Notes: a model not told the origin generated them from the sequence alone. A DNA stretch of 64,000 nucleotides from UBA2336 sp964419145 (GCA_964419145.1 CAYQOM010000001.1:682001-746000); one strand, 5' to 3'; positions 42,795 through 51,526 are shown, numbered from the stretch's first letter. Made by a program: numbers and translations.

Positions 42795-43868
42795 CTATTG
42801 GGTAGCTCCCTCAGCCATCTTTTCTGCACTATCCGCAATACGCAGTTGTTCGATGAAGTCATCGATTTCTCCGTTCATAATAGCCGGCAGATTGTGTTGC
42901 GTATATCCGATGCGATGATCCGTTACCCGGCTTTGCGGATAGTTATACGTCCTGATCTTTTCAGAACGATCGCCACTGCGCACCAGCGTTTTGCGAGCAG
43001 CACCTATCTCACTTTGCTGTTTCTGTACTTCCATTTCGTACAGCTTCGCTTTCAACATTTGAAAGGCGCGTTCGCGGTTTCCGTGTTGTGAGCGTTCTAC
43101 CTGGCAGGTGATCACAATGCCGGTGGGCTTGTGCGTCATCTGCACTTTGGTTTCAACTTTGTTTACGTTTTGTCCACCCGCACCACTTGAACGTGCCGTT
43201 TGCACTTCAATATCGGCCGGGTTGATTTCAATGCTTACATCTTCCACTTCAGGCAGCACTACCACGGAAGCGGCTGAGGTGTGTACGCGCCCTTGTTGTT
43301 CAGTTGCAGGAACGCGTTGTACCCGGTGTACACCCGATTCGAATTTCATTTTGCCGTAAGCGCCATCGCCACTTACACTGCAAATAATTTCTTTATATCC
43401 GCCTGCAGTGCCTTCGGTGAAGTCAACTGTTGTCATTTTCAGTCCAACGCGGTCGCAATACCGTTGGTACATGCGCCACAAATCCCCCGCAAACAATGAG
43501 GCCTCATCACCACCGGTACCGGCCCGTATTTCTACGATACAACTTTTATCATCATTCGGATCTTTCGGAATGAGTAGTTCCTTCAGTTCATTTTCCAGTG
43601 ATTCGATCTTTGGCTCAAGCTCATCGATTTCCATCTTGGCCAGCTCTCGCATTTCGGCATCTTTCTCTTTTTGCAGCACCTCTTTGGCATGCTTATACTG
43701 ACTTTGGGCAAGCTGAAAGCTATTGTATTTGCTCACAATCTTTTCCAGATCGCCATACTCCTTGCTGAGCTGCGAATACTTTTTGGGGTTGCTAACCGTA
43801 TCGGGCTGAACCAGCAACTGGCCAATTTCCTCAAAACGGTGCTTTATTTCCTCTAATTTCTCAATCAT
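42795..43868 (-). CDS. prfA: peptide chain release factor 1
   Basis: RF1, 357 residues. It ends translation at UAA and UAG. The peptidyl-hydrolysis motif appears as RSSGAGGQNVNKVETKVQ near residue 230. The stop-codon recognition tripeptide is PAT, in HRVQRVPATEQQGR, which distinguishes RF1 from RF2 (SPF). The N-terminal helical domain and the closing TYNYPQSRVTDHRIG-like stretch are normal. Convergent with the 42297 gene, three bases apart, and divergent from a small lipoprotein gene. Confidence 0.97.
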   Translation of the reverse strand: MIEKLEEIKHRFEEIGQLLVQPDTVSNPKKYSQLSKEYGDLEKIVSKYNSFQLAQSQYKHAKEVLQKEKDAEMRELAKMEIDELEPKIESLENELKELLIPKDPNDDKSCIVEIRAGTGGDEASLFAGDLWRMYQRYCDRVGLKMTTVDFTEGTAGGYKEIICSVSGDGAYGKMKFESGVHRVQRVPATEQQGRVHTSAASVVVLPEVEDVSIEINPADIEVQTARSSGAGGQNVNKVETKVQMTHKPTGIVITCQVERSQHGNRERAFQMLKAKLYEMEVQKQQSEIGAARKTLVRSGDRSEKIRTYNYPQSRVTDHRIGYTQHNLPAIMNGEIDDFIEQLRIADSAEKMAEGATQ

Positions 43869-43940
43869 ACCTGTAAAACGGGCGTAAAGTTAGCAAAAGG
43901 GATCATTCGTAAGATTTACCGATCCGCATTACCTTTGGGG

Positions 43941-44411
43941 ATGCGATTACTGTACGTTATTCTCATTGTTATTTTGATCGGTTGTGGCGGCTCGTTGAGT
44001 GAAGAACAGCGGAAGCAAATGAAGGAAGCCCGCGAATTGAAGAGCATTAAAAAAGTATCGGAGGCCGAAATTACGGAACTGGCCTTTGCGCAGGGAAGAG
44101 ACCTGATGAAATTGATTGTGCAATCCCCAAAGGCTGTCGATTCGCTGGAGGCTGCGCACCAGGTACGCATTTCGTGGTTGACACCCGGATCATCCGGAGG
44201 AACAGAAGTAGAAAGGCAGCTTATTGATGCCTACCTCAACAGCATTCTTTCAGGTACACCTGTAAGCGATAATGTTCAACGTTTGGGAGAAGATTCGCTG
44301 CTCTATTCCAAGCCCGTAACGCGCGAACTGCCCGATGGTACGGTGGCAGTGGATGGCACCTGGAACATCAGCTTATCGCGAAAGAAACTGGTGCTCAGCA
44401 TCGATAAATAA
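43941..44411 (+). CDS. small lipoprotein of unknown function
   Basis: A 156-residue lipoprotein: hydrophobic leader (residues 1-15) ending in the lipobox LIGC, then a charged helical segment (EEQRKQMKEARELKSIKK) and a C-terminal beta portion. It resembles other small Bacteroidota lipoproteins with no assigned role; AEITELAFAQGRDLM recalls a DUF3365-like helix, but that is weak. The start is ATG 43941, since a TTG two codons earlier is less likely. Its stop directly abuts the stop of the opposing lipoprotein gene (44411/44412). Confidence 0.7.
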   Translation: MRLLYVILIVILIGCGGSLSEEQRKQMKEARELKSIKKVSEAEITELAFAQGRDLMKLIVQSPKAVDSLEAAHQVRISWLTPGSSGGTEVERQLIDAYLNSILSGTPVSDNVQRLGEDSLLYSKPVTRELPDGTVAVDGTWNISLSRKKLVLSIDK

Positions 44412-44939
44412 TCATTCGATTTTTTTGAAGGTTTGATCGTTGAAGTATTCTTTGCGGATTAAGTCCAGCAATTTTTTTGGAGCAGGATCAATGAGGTAAT
44501 GCGTTTTGCCATCAACCTCAGTTTCGGCTACAGGAATATCGCGCGAAAGCACATCTTTGAAAACTCCGCCCTTGTATTCAGAAGTTGCTTCTGGCATGGC
44601 CATGTAACGGATGTCTCCATTTTTTTCCTGCTTCACTACCCGTAAGTACCAAGCCACATCATCGCGTATGTTTATGAAGTAATACCCTTTATAGTACTTC
44701 AGCACCAGGCTGTCACTCAACGAAGCCACATCATCTTTTCCAATGCGGTAACCTTTGTTGAAAACAATCAGCGTATCGGTTGCGCCATTTTCATCGCTCA
44801 CCAGGTAGCGCCCATGAAGCTTACCAGGTATTTCGGTTAGTGGCTTTACGCCTTTTGGTTGTGGTTCCTTGTAACAGATTTCTGTGCATGAAATCATGAA
44901 AAGTAACCCCAGGCTGTAATATGGCACCCACCATTTCAT
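44412..44939 (-). CDS. lipoprotein of unknown function
   Basis: A 175-residue lipoprotein with leader residues 1-17 and lipobox MISC (lipid on Cys18), followed by an extended beta-rich body (HGRYLVSDENGATDTLIVF, LVLKYYKGYYFINIRDD, WYLRVVKQEK). No family is recognised. The C-terminal part includes a Tyr/Asp-rich strand series reminiscent of a small beta barrel. It ends exactly where the plus-strand lipoprotein gene ends and diverges from the 45044 gene. Confidence 0.7.
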   Translation of the reverse strand: MKWWVPYYSLGLLFMISCTEICYKEPQPKGVKPLTEIPGKLHGRYLVSDENGATDTLIVFNKGYRIGKDDVASLSDSLVLKYYKGYYFINIRDDVAWYLRVVKQEKNGDIRYMAMPEATSEYKGGVFKDVLSRDIPVAETEVDGKTHYLIDPAPKKLLDLIRKEYFNDQTFKKIE

Positions 44940-45043
44940 TAAGGGAAGTTACAAATAACTTTTATTGATTGGCCAGGTTTTGGGGAGTATCCAACCTCTG
45001 GGAAGGAATGTGTGTCTAATCGACTCAGAAACGCTAAGTTTGT

Positions 45044-45754
45044 ATGGTGAAGGGGTTAAAATATTTTGCTTTTTATACGGGTGTTGCTGCGTTGGCTTTG
45101 GGATGTTCATTCTCCAACGAGAATATTACCGTGTTTTCATATTCGTATGAATTTTCAGCATCCGATGAAGGATGGGAAGGAGATTTTGCTGACTATCCTG
45201 AAAATGATTCCATTTTTTATGAGCTAAAATTCAAATACGACACGGTACCGGGTACCAGCGGCAACCGAAAAGGTTTAATGTTAAGTGGAAACAACCACAG
45301 CGATGATTTATTCATGTTTGTACGCAAAAAACTAACCGGGCTAAAACCAAATACAACATACCGGGTACTTTTTAATGTACGTTTGGCATCTAAAGAAAAA
45401 ACAGGTGCTGTAGGTGCAGGAGGAGCTCCTGGCGAAAGCGTTTTTGTTAAGGCAGGAGTTAGTCGTTTGCAGCCAAAAAAAATACTGACGGATGGGACCT
45501 ATCGGATGAACGTGAATATCGGAAGTCAGGCGGAAGCCGGTTCAGACGCATTGGTGCTGGGACACATCGGTGTAAATGCAACAACATCTTCGTTTACCGA
45601 GATTTTCCGAAACAACAATTCTGCATCTTCATTTCTGGTTACCACCGGGCAGAATGGTGAAGTGTGGGTATTCATTGGAACGGATTCAGGTTACGAGGGC
45701 ATTACCACCGTGTACTATACCAGCATCGATATTTTCTTTAACGAGGCCGAATAA
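45044..45754 (+). CDS. lipoprotein with carbohydrate-binding-like beta sandwich
   Basis: A 236-residue protein with a lipoprotein leader ending LALGC (Cys21). The body (FSASDEGWEGDFADYP, then KKLTGLKPNTTYRVLFNVRLASK) looks like an all-beta jelly-roll of the type found in secreted carbohydrate-binding modules, but no catalytic or binding residue can be named. An alternative GTG start lies one codon after the ATG. The 3' end overlaps the opposing TfoX-like gene by 17 bases. Function unknown. Confidence 0.68.
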   Translation: MVKGLKYFAFYTGVAALALGCSFSNENITVFSYSYEFSASDEGWEGDFADYPENDSIFYELKFKYDTVPGTSGNRKGLMLSGNNHSDDLFMFVRKKLTGLKPNTTYRVLFNVRLASKEKTGAVGAGGAPGESVFVKAGVSRLQPKKILTDGTYRMNVNIGSQAEAGSDALVLGHIGVNATTSSFTEIFRNNNSASSFLVTTGQNGEVWVFIGTDSGYEGITTVYYTSIDIFFNEAE

Positions 45755-46142
45755 TTTTTTTCTTTCGTGCTTTCGGAATTTTTCCGATTCGCGAATCTCC
45801 TTTTCGGATCAGTTCGCAAATCCGATTAAGACTTTCTTCAAAATCGGCAGCATCGGCAGGAAGATTTTGCCATAGCGTTTCCTTGTTACCCAATAATTGA
45901 ACAGAACGAAGTGATGGAAATTCGTTTTTAATGGCTTTAACATGCTCCGGACGTAACGCAACCCACACGCCATTATCATTTTCGTGCTGATCTTTTTTTC
46001 TGGTTATCAATACAATTTTTTCTCCTACATAAAAGGCATGGCAACCAAACATGGGTTTTATTACAGGTTCAATGGGAAAGAGCCACTCCAAGATAAAATT
46101 GAAGGCAATTGGATTTCTTTTATGTTCCGATGTTTTTGTCAT
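45738..46142 (-). CDS. TfoX N-terminal-like domain protein
   Basis: A 134-residue protein. Residues 20-110 resemble the TfoX N-terminal/MmcQ-YjbR fold: KPMFGCHAFYVGEKIVLITRKK corresponds to the MFGGYGIY-type motif. TfoX proteins regulate competence in Gammaproteobacteria; there is no reason to assume that here. The C-terminus is strongly basic (IPKARKKKIIRPR). It is transcribed divergently from the 46210 gene and overlaps the 45044 gene at its 3' end. Confidence 0.72.
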   Translation of the reverse strand: MTKTSEHKRNPIAFNFILEWLFPIEPVIKPMFGCHAFYVGEKIVLITRKKDQHENDNGVWVALRPEHVKAIKNEFPSLRSVQLLGNKETLWQNLPADAADFEESLNRICELIRKGDSRIGKIPKARKKKIIRPR

Positions 46143-46174
46143 GGATAATTTCGAACCTCCGAGCGCTTTTTACG

Positions 46175-46182
46175 TATCTTTG
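46175..46182 (+). promoter_or_regulatory. candidate -7 box (TATCTTTG) of the paralogous pair
   Basis: TATCTTTG is an exact match to the Bacteroidota -7 consensus, 28 bases before the ATG of the first paralogue. A TTTCG about 21-25 bases upstream is the best -33 candidate. This is one of the clearest promoters in the window. Confidence 0.55.
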
Positions 46183-46209
46183 GTATCCTAAAATCAAACA
46201 AAAAATTCG

Positions 46210-47004
46210 ATGAACAAAAAAATCTGGATGACTGCACTTGTTGTAGCCGCTATTTCAAGTGCCGGTTTTGCTCAGGGTGTTGTAGGCAGACTTAAGCAAA
46301 AGGCCAACCAGGCAGCTGATCGGGCAATCGACAAAAAGATCAATGAGAAAATTGGTGGAAATCAACCCGCCAATACACCTTCTGGCCCAGGCCAACCGGG
46401 TAATTTGCCAGGAAGTGGTAACAACCCTTCCAATACTACGGGAGGAGGACTGGTGGTTACACCTCCGGACGTTCGGGAGAATATGGCGGACGCAGAAAGC
46501 GCTTACAAATCTGCGCGTTACAGCGATGCGCGTTACGCCTTGAAGCAGGCCATGCTGGGTGTTGAAATGGAAATCGGGAATAAAGTATTGCAGTCACTTC
46601 CAGCAAGTGTTTCAGGCTTGTCGAAACAAGCAGATGCCGACCAGGTAACGAGCACAGGTTATGGCTGGGTTGGATTAACCATTCACCGCGAGTATGCAAC
46701 TGGTGATAAACAACTGAATGTAACCATTGCCAACAATTCGGCTTGGATGTCGGCTGTGAATATGTACCTGACCAACGGAAACTACGCCACAACCGGTGAA
46801 CAAAACTGGAAGCAGACCAAAGTAAAAGGATATCGGGGTGTGATTGAATATAGTGATGGTTCTGGCTATAAATTAAGCGTGCCCATTGGGCAATCTTCGT
46901 TGATTGTATGGGAAGGCATCAATTTCGCCAGCGAGCAAGACATGATGAACGCAGCCACGTCATTTGATATTGACGGCATTAAAAACAAACTGGGAGAAAA
47001 GTAA
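46210..47004 (+). CDS. exported paralogue 1 of a tandem pair (unknown function)
   Basis: A 264-residue exported protein with a signal peptide (residues 1-21, ending GFAQ). Residues 25-50 are a basic helix rich in Lys (RLKQKANQAADRAIDKKIN), then a Pro/Gly/Asn linker (about 54-85), then a globular domain. The domain shares its order of motifs with the next gene: DARYALKQAMLGVEMEIG, LQSLPASVSGL and a DQVTS...G turn, then WMSAVNMYL. The family is not recognised. It is the first gene after a clear promoter box. Its partner starts 24 bases downstream. Confidence 0.75.
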   Translation: MNKKIWMTALVVAAISSAGFAQGVVGRLKQKANQAADRAIDKKINEKIGGNQPANTPSGPGQPGNLPGSGNNPSNTTGGGLVVTPPDVRENMADAESAYKSARYSDARYALKQAMLGVEMEIGNKVLQSLPASVSGLSKQADADQVTSTGYGWVGLTIHREYATGDKQLNVTIANNSAWMSAVNMYLTNGNYATTGEQNWKQTKVKGYRGVIEYSDGSGYKLSVPIGQSSLIVWEGINFASEQDMMNAATSFDIDGIKNKLGEK

Positions 47005-47028
47005 GAACTTGTAAAAGGAGTAAACCGT

Positions 47029-47640
47029 ATGAAAAATATTTTTTTATGCATGATAACCATCGGCCTGTGTGTAACCATTATGGCCGAAGCGCAGGAATTC
47101 GATAAGAGTCTTGCCAGTGCAAAGTCGGCATACAATTCAGGAAACCTGGAGGATGCACGTTTCAATCTGGAGAATGCATTGCGCGAAATTGATGCAGCGA
47201 TTGGTCGTGAAATTTTGAAGGTGCTGCCAACCTCATTGGGAGGACTGAACAGCGACTCAAAAAACGATCAGGTTACCGGTATGTCGGGCGGACTGACCGG
47301 GGGCTTATACGTACAACGCAACTATGGCAACCAGGATAAAAGTGCAACTATTGATATTATCAGCGACTCGCCTTTGATGGCAGGTGTGAATGCGATTCTG
47401 GCTATGCCCATGATTATGAATTCAGGTGACAGCAATCAGAAGGTGGTGAAAGTGCAGGGCTATAAATCATTGCTTACGCGCGAGGTTGATGAAAATAATC
47501 AAACGAGTGGCTATCAACTTCAAACTCCGTTTGGAAGTTCATTGCTTACGCTGAATTATAGCGGAGCAATTTCTGAAGCTGATTTGTTAAAAATTGCCAA
47601 CACCCTTCCGTTGGAAAAGATTATTACACTGGCGCAATAG
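47029..47640 (+). CDS. exported paralogue 2 of a tandem pair (unknown function)
   Basis: A 203-residue exported protein with a signal peptide (residues 1-21, ending AEAQ). It lacks the basic helix and Pro/Gly linker of its upstream neighbour, but the domain is homologous: DARFNLENALREIDAAIG, LKVLPTSLGGL, a DQVTGMSGG turn, and LMAGVNAIL. A Shine-Dalgarno-like AAGGAG lies eight bases before the ATG, unusual for the phylum. A Rho-independent terminator follows. Tandem duplication of an ancestral exported gene is the simplest explanation. Confidence 0.75.
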   Translation: MKNIFLCMITIGLCVTIMAEAQEFDKSLASAKSAYNSGNLEDARFNLENALREIDAAIGREILKVLPTSLGGLNSDSKNDQVTGMSGGLTGGLYVQRNYGNQDKSATIDIISDSPLMAGVNAILAMPMIMNSGDSNQKVVKVQGYKSLLTREVDENNQTSGYQLQTPFGSSLLTLNYSGAISEADLLKIANTLPLEKIITLAQ

Positions 47641-47664
47641 TGCCAAATTATTTAGGTACAGAAG

Positions 47665-47693
47665 AGCTGACTCAGATACGGGTCAGCTTTTTT
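47665..47693 (+). terminator. Rho-independent terminator after the paralogue pair
   Basis: Seven-base perfect arms (47665-47671 and 47682-47688) around a ten-base loop, followed by a T-run that extends into the last codon of the opposing nitroreductase gene. It lies 25 bases after the stop of paralogue 2. Confidence 0.75.
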
Positions 47694-48276
47694 ATTCCTT
47701 TACCCAGGTGATTTTTTCGGCAACCGGTTTTCTTCTGCTGGTTCGGGTAGCCGGTTTCGGAATACCCAGGTGGAAAAAACCAATGATGCGATCATCGTCA
47801 GCAAGTCCGAAAGCTTTTCTTGCCTCAGGAAAATAAGTGATTCCTCCCGTGCTCAGGTAGCAACCAACCTGATAGGCCGTTGCCGTGAGGTACATGTTTT
47901 GCACAGCACAAAAAACTGCGCCAGCTTCTTCAATTTCAGGCACTGATTTTTTCTCGTCACGCTTCATGGACACCAGTATGATATGCGATGACTCTAATGG
48001 TTTTGATAGCAGGTTGTTGTATCGCTCTTCTTTGAAGGTTCCATCTCGCTCTGTCACATCTTTATAAACTGCTGCTTGTATGTTGGCTAGTTTTCTTCTG
48101 CCCTCCCCACTGTAAACAATAAATCGCCAGGGCTCTGTAAATTTATGTGTGGGTGCCCAATTGGCATTCTCCAAAATTTCATGGATGATGCTGTCATCAA
48201 TAATTTCACCCGTGTAGTCTTTCGGAAAAATGGATCGTCTGGATTTAATAAGGATATTTATTTCCTGTGTGGTCAT
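47692..48276 (-). CDS. nitroreductase family protein
   Basis: A 194-residue FMN-dependent nitroreductase. It starts at ATG 48276 (TTQEINILIKSRRSIFPKDYTG); an ATG nine codons earlier adds unrelated residues. Signatures are the SRRS Arg-rich FMN-binding start, ENANWAPTHKFTEPWRFIVYSG, and GITYFPEARKAFGLADDDRIIGFFHLG near the end. The family reduces nitro, quinone or flavin substrates with NAD(P)H, usually as a homodimer. The substrate is unknown. It shares its 3' boundary with the terminator of the paralogue pair. Confidence 0.9.
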   Translation of the reverse strand: MTTQEINILIKSRRSIFPKDYTGEIIDDSIIHEILENANWAPTHKFTEPWRFIVYSGEGRRKLANIQAAVYKDVTERDGTFKEERYNNLLSKPLESSHIILVSMKRDEKKSVPEIEEAGAVFCAVQNMYLTATAYQVGCYLSTGGITYFPEARKAFGLADDDRIIGFFHLGIPKPATRTSRRKPVAEKITWVKE

Positions 48277-48357
48277 ATTTGTACTAAACTGATTTGTGCG
48301 CAAAATTGTGTTTTATTAGCTTGAAATGATAACTAATAATTACTGAAATTCAAGGAG

Positions 48358-49092
48358 ATGCGGTATCTACTGATTTTGTCAGTTATAACAAGTTCATGTG
48401 CCCCCTTGTATGTTCAAAATTCAAGAAACTCACCCCTATTTCAAGAAAAGGGTGAGTTTTGTGTTAAAGCAGGAGCCGGAACCGGCATCGACTTTCAAGC
48501 AGCCTATGCTATCGGAAATCATGTTGGGGTGATGGCCAATGGCTATTATCTCCACCAAGAGGGTGAAGGCTTATTTGCAGTTCAACCAAACTCGTATAAG
48601 ATTAACCATAGGATAATTGAAAGTGGTATAGGTTATTTCACAAACCCCTCAACTAAGACAACTTTTGAAGTCTATGCTGGTTTTGGTCGTGGAAAGGGCA
48701 GAGGACAAGATAATTCAGCATCTAGTTTTTTGATTTTTGTGAGTGATACGGTTAATACAGAAAGTAAGTATGATCGTTGGTTTATTCAGCCAGCCTTTGG
48801 CATTCACTTCAATACAATCTCCATATCAGTCGCTTCTCGTGTTAGTATAGTTAATTTTAGAAAGGCCGAAATTACTTCAGGCGAAGTGAAATACCCATTT
48901 ACATCGCGTCCAGTAGTATTTATTGAACCTGCACTAACTCTTCAATGGAATGTTAGTAGCTTGGGGTTCATTGTATTTTCGCAAATTGGATTTAACACAC
49001 CTCTCAGTTCAGTCTACCAAAGTGAATCAATGTATACAGGGATGAATCCTATCAACACATCGATTGGAATTGGATACAGACTAAAAAGATAA
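48358..49092 (+). CDS. lipoprotein, probable outer-membrane beta-barrel-like protein
   Basis: A 244-residue protein with a short lipoprotein leader and lipobox TSSC (Cys14). The remainder alternates hydrophobic and polar strands with Gly and aromatic residues (AGAGTGIDFQAAYAIGNHVGVMANGYYL, GFGRGKGRGQDN) and ends YRLKR, which fits an outer-membrane or surface beta structure of the type found in many small Bacteroidota proteins. AT-richer than its neighbours by eye. Function unknown. Confidence 0.7.
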   Translation: MRYLLILSVITSSCAPLYVQNSRNSPLFQEKGEFCVKAGAGTGIDFQAAYAIGNHVGVMANGYYLHQEGEGLFAVQPNSYKINHRIIESGIGYFTNPSTKTTFEVYAGFGRGKGRGQDNSASSFLIFVSDTVNTESKYDRWFIQPAFGIHFNTISISVASRVSIVNFRKAEITSGEVKYPFTSRPVVFIEPALTLQWNVSSLGFIVFSQIGFNTPLSSVYQSESMYTGMNPINTSIGIGYRLKR

Positions 49093-49147
49093 GATGCCTT
49101 AACTAGCTCTTAATCCCTTGCAACTTTTTTGAATTGAGAATATGGAC

Positions 49148-50251
49148 TTACAGATTGCTCTGCCGTACAATGGCGTTGGCAATAAACCACACACCATCTC
49201 CTTCTACATCGTTATTTACAAAATTGATTGAGTGTGTATGCACATACGTTCCGGAAGGAAATGTGTACGTGTGTCCATAAGTTGCCGGATCGGCAGAAGC
49301 AGGAGCAAGGTCGCCTGCATAAATGTTCAGGGATTCCATTACCCATCCATCATCAAGAATTACGTTTAGTGATCCAATGCCTGTAGGCACACCATTAATA
49401 TCCCAGGTTGTTGTTTCTACTTCAAGTCTACCAATCCTCTTTCCAACAGCGGTATCATTACCAGAAGCGGAAGCCCAGATATCATATGAACGCCCGATTG
49501 GCCCCGTAACGTTAATGGCCCAACCCCAACGAACATTGGCAATGCCTAAGCCGGGCAAACATTCAGGGTTAACATCGCTACATCCGTCATCAACAAAAAC
49601 CCAGTTGCCTTTCGCGAAAGCCACTTCACGACCATCAGCCGGTATGGGGTTATCATCATTTTCTTCATCCTCGCAGCAACCAAGCGTATAGGTCATGTAA
49701 TAGGCCCAGCGCTTACATGCTGGTATTTGGGTGGTACCACCAAAAGCAGATTCACGTCCTACTTCGGCATGTGCCACGACAACCAAATCCTGATCGCAAA
49801 GAATTCCTTTTTCTTCAAGGTTGCTTAATGGAATAGTGAAAGTGTATTGCTTTTTGCCACTGGCATTTGCCTTTAATGGAAAGTGCCCGATGATGGGATT
49901 GCCGGCTGGGTTAACCGGAAGTTCTGCTAAACTTTTTCCATACCACAAGTGAAGTTTGCTAAAGCTCTTGGTTGTGAAGTAGGTGATGTACAGATTTTCA
50001 TCATCGTTGGCGATGGTAATGCTGCCCACATCATCATGACGACCGGCAAATAAGTCGTAAGTAGTTTTGGAACAGGCTTCAATTCCGGAAGGAATTACCT
50101 CAGGTCCATTGTTTCCATTGCGTTTACGTTCGGCCTCAGCCTGCATTAACTGCTGGGCAAGCGCCTCTTCATTAACCGGAAACTCAGCATCACGTATCTG
50201 ACAGGAGAAAATGGAGCCTGCCAACACCAACATCCAAATAAGCTTTTTCAT
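49148..50251 (-). CDS. surface lipoprotein with two related beta domains
   Basis: A 367-residue lipoprotein, lipobox IFSC, so it is anchored at Cys17. Two halves share a pattern: residues ~55-195 (VGSITIANDDENLYITYF, then LHLWYG, ending VVVAHAEVGRESAFGG and WAYYMTY) and ~205-365 (EVAFAKGNW, RWGWAINVTG, GRLEVETTT, NVILDDGWVMESLNIYAG, ending WFIANAIV). Similar duplicated modules are common in exported Bacteroidota proteins of unknown role. A CCEDEENDD stretch separates the halves. The start is ATG 50251; a further eight codons upstream are unlikely. The leader contains three hairpins. Confidence 0.75.
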   Translation of the reverse strand: MKKLIWMLVLAGSIFSCQIRDAEFPVNEEALAQQLMQAEAERKRNGNNGPEVIPSGIEACSKTTYDLFAGRHDDVGSITIANDDENLYITYFTTKSFSKLHLWYGKSLAELPVNPAGNPIIGHFPLKANASGKKQYTFTIPLSNLEEKGILCDQDLVVVAHAEVGRESAFGGTTQIPACKRWAYYMTYTLGCCEDEENDDNPIPADGREVAFAKGNWVFVDDGCSDVNPECLPGLGIANVRWGWAINVTGPIGRSYDIWASASGNDTAVGKRIGRLEVETTTWDINGVPTGIGSLNVILDDGWVMESLNIYAGDLAPASADPATYGHTYTFPSGTYVHTHSINFVNNDVEGDGVWFIANAIVRQSNL

Positions 50252-50270
50252 ATCAAGCCTTTCAATTTTT

Positions 50271-50349
50271 ACCAAAAGTTTATGAGAGGGCTTTTGGTGG
50301 CTATCCCGATAGCCAAATCAAGAGGTATATCCCCGAACGGCCGTTGGGG
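50271..50349 (-). promoter_or_regulatory. structured leader: three consecutive inverted repeats
   Basis: Three hairpins occur in a row upstream of the surface-lipoprotein gene (ATG 50251): arms 50271-50278/50291-50298 (8 bases); 50299-50305/50308-50314 (7 bases); and 50331-50349, which holds a ten-base self-complementary AACGGCCGTT flanked by C4/G4. On the minus strand they fall between a TACATTTG box (50366 down to 50359) and the gene. They could be a regulatory or stabilising leader. No known riboswitch is recognised. Confidence 0.55.
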
Positions 50350-50358
50350 TAACAAGAT

Positions 50359-50366
50359 CAAATGTA
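50359..50366 (-). promoter_or_regulatory. candidate -7 box of the surface-lipoprotein gene
   Basis: TACATTTG read on the minus strand is an exact TAnnTTTG match. The distance to the gene start predicts a leader of about 100 bases, which is long for this genome. The -33 element is not clear. Confidence 0.45.
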
Positions 50367-50407
50367 AGAAATTTGAGCTTTTTTAAGAAATCAAGAAAAC
50401 AGCTAAA

Positions 50408-51526
50408 TCACTTCGGAAACTGCGTTTTATCGACTTTTGGAAGCAGTTTTAAGGCGTTTTTGTAGTAAACTTTCTTCAAAACCTCATCGGGTAACTCCAG
50501 CCCGTACATCCGCCAAAAGGCGTGGTAACGCTTGTGGTAAGGAAAGTACTCATCGGCAGTTTCCAGTACCCGGAAATAGGTTTCGTATTCTTCGGGTACC
50601 CACGAGTCTTTCCCGAACAGAATCCGATCCTGATACTTGATCATGAAGTCGCGTGCCGTGCGCGGCTGCCTTCCTAACTCGGCAATTACAGCGCCTATCT
50701 CAACATACATGTTTGGCATGGCTTCCAACAGTTCACTTAATTTTTTCAGATCGTTCGGGTACCAACCCATGTGTGCATTAATGAATTTTGTTTTCGGATG
50801 TTTCTTAAACACGTTGTGTTGCTCCTGTATCAATTGTTCCCACGGAGCAGGATCTGTTTCTGAACGTTGACGTCTTGGATGTGTTTTTAACTCCAACCAC
50901 CGTTCATTGTTGGCATCCATCGGATCCCAAAACGATTTTGGATCGGCTGTATGAATCAACACCGGTATGTTTAATTCACCACATTTTGCCCAGATGGGAT
51001 CAATGCGCGGATCATCCACGGCAATGCGGTTGCCTTTGCTGTCGCGGTTATTCATGCCCAGGCTTTTATAGATTTTTAATCCCATGGCGCCACGCCTCAC
51101 ATCATCTTCCAATTGCTTTACGGTTCGTGCCTGCCAGTCGGGTTGATCAATGCTGCTGAAATCAACGTTGGTAAACAACACAAAGCGCTTAGGGTAAAAC
51201 CGGTTAATCGTGTCCATGGATCGCTCGAGGTGATCACCACTTCCACGAAATCCGCGACCACTTAAATTAATCATGACGCCCATATTCAACTTATCCATTT
51301 CAGCAACCAACTTAGCCAACGTGCCTGGCGAAGTCATGTACGCCTGATGATTATGAATATCAATAAATGGAAATTTTGCGCGCGTAACTCTATTCTCCGG
51401 AACCACCAACGTGGAGGGCGGATCGTACGCTTCAAAATCCATTTGGGGTTCCTCCGGTTTGTCTTGGGCATATAGGCTGCTGGACAAAGCGATAGAAGCA
51501 ACTATTAGGGCAGGAAGTATTTTCAT
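50408..51526 (-). CDS. exported amidohydrolase family protein
   Basis: A 372-residue amidohydrolase with a signal peptide (residues 1-20). Metal-ligand motifs are DIHNHQAY (HxH) near residue 56, LIHTADP and NAHMGWYPNDL, with the catalytic Asp in LFGKDSWVPEEYE. Residues between carry a KIYKSLGMNNRD stretch that could hold the carboxylated or bridging Lys. The layout matches the amidohydrolase_2/decarboxylase-related branch; substrate is unknown. A TPR-protein gene diverges 180 bases away. That gap (51527-51706) shows no gene or hairpin. Confidence 0.85.
   Translation of the reverse strand: MKILPALIVASIALSSSLYAQDKPEEPQMDFEAYDPPSTLVVPENRVTRAKFPFIDIHNHQAYMTSPGTLAKLVAEMDKLNMGVMINLSGRGFRGSGDHLERSMDTINRFYPKRFVLFTNVDFSSIDQPDWQARTVKQLEDDVRRGAMGLKIYKSLGMNNRDSKGNRIAVDDPRIDPIWAKCGELNIPVLIHTADPKSFWDPMDANNERWLELKTHPRRQRSETDPAPWEQLIQEQHNVFKKHPKTKFINAHMGWYPNDLKKLSELLEAMPNMYVEIGAVIAELGRQPRTARDFMIKYQDRILFGKDSWVPEEYETYFRVLETADEYFPYHKRYHAFWRMYGLELPDEVLKKVYYKNALKLLPKVDKTQFPK

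Noticed and set aside
45738..46142. Competence regulator
   Set aside because: It resembles the TfoX N-terminal fold only, with no competence gene nearby.
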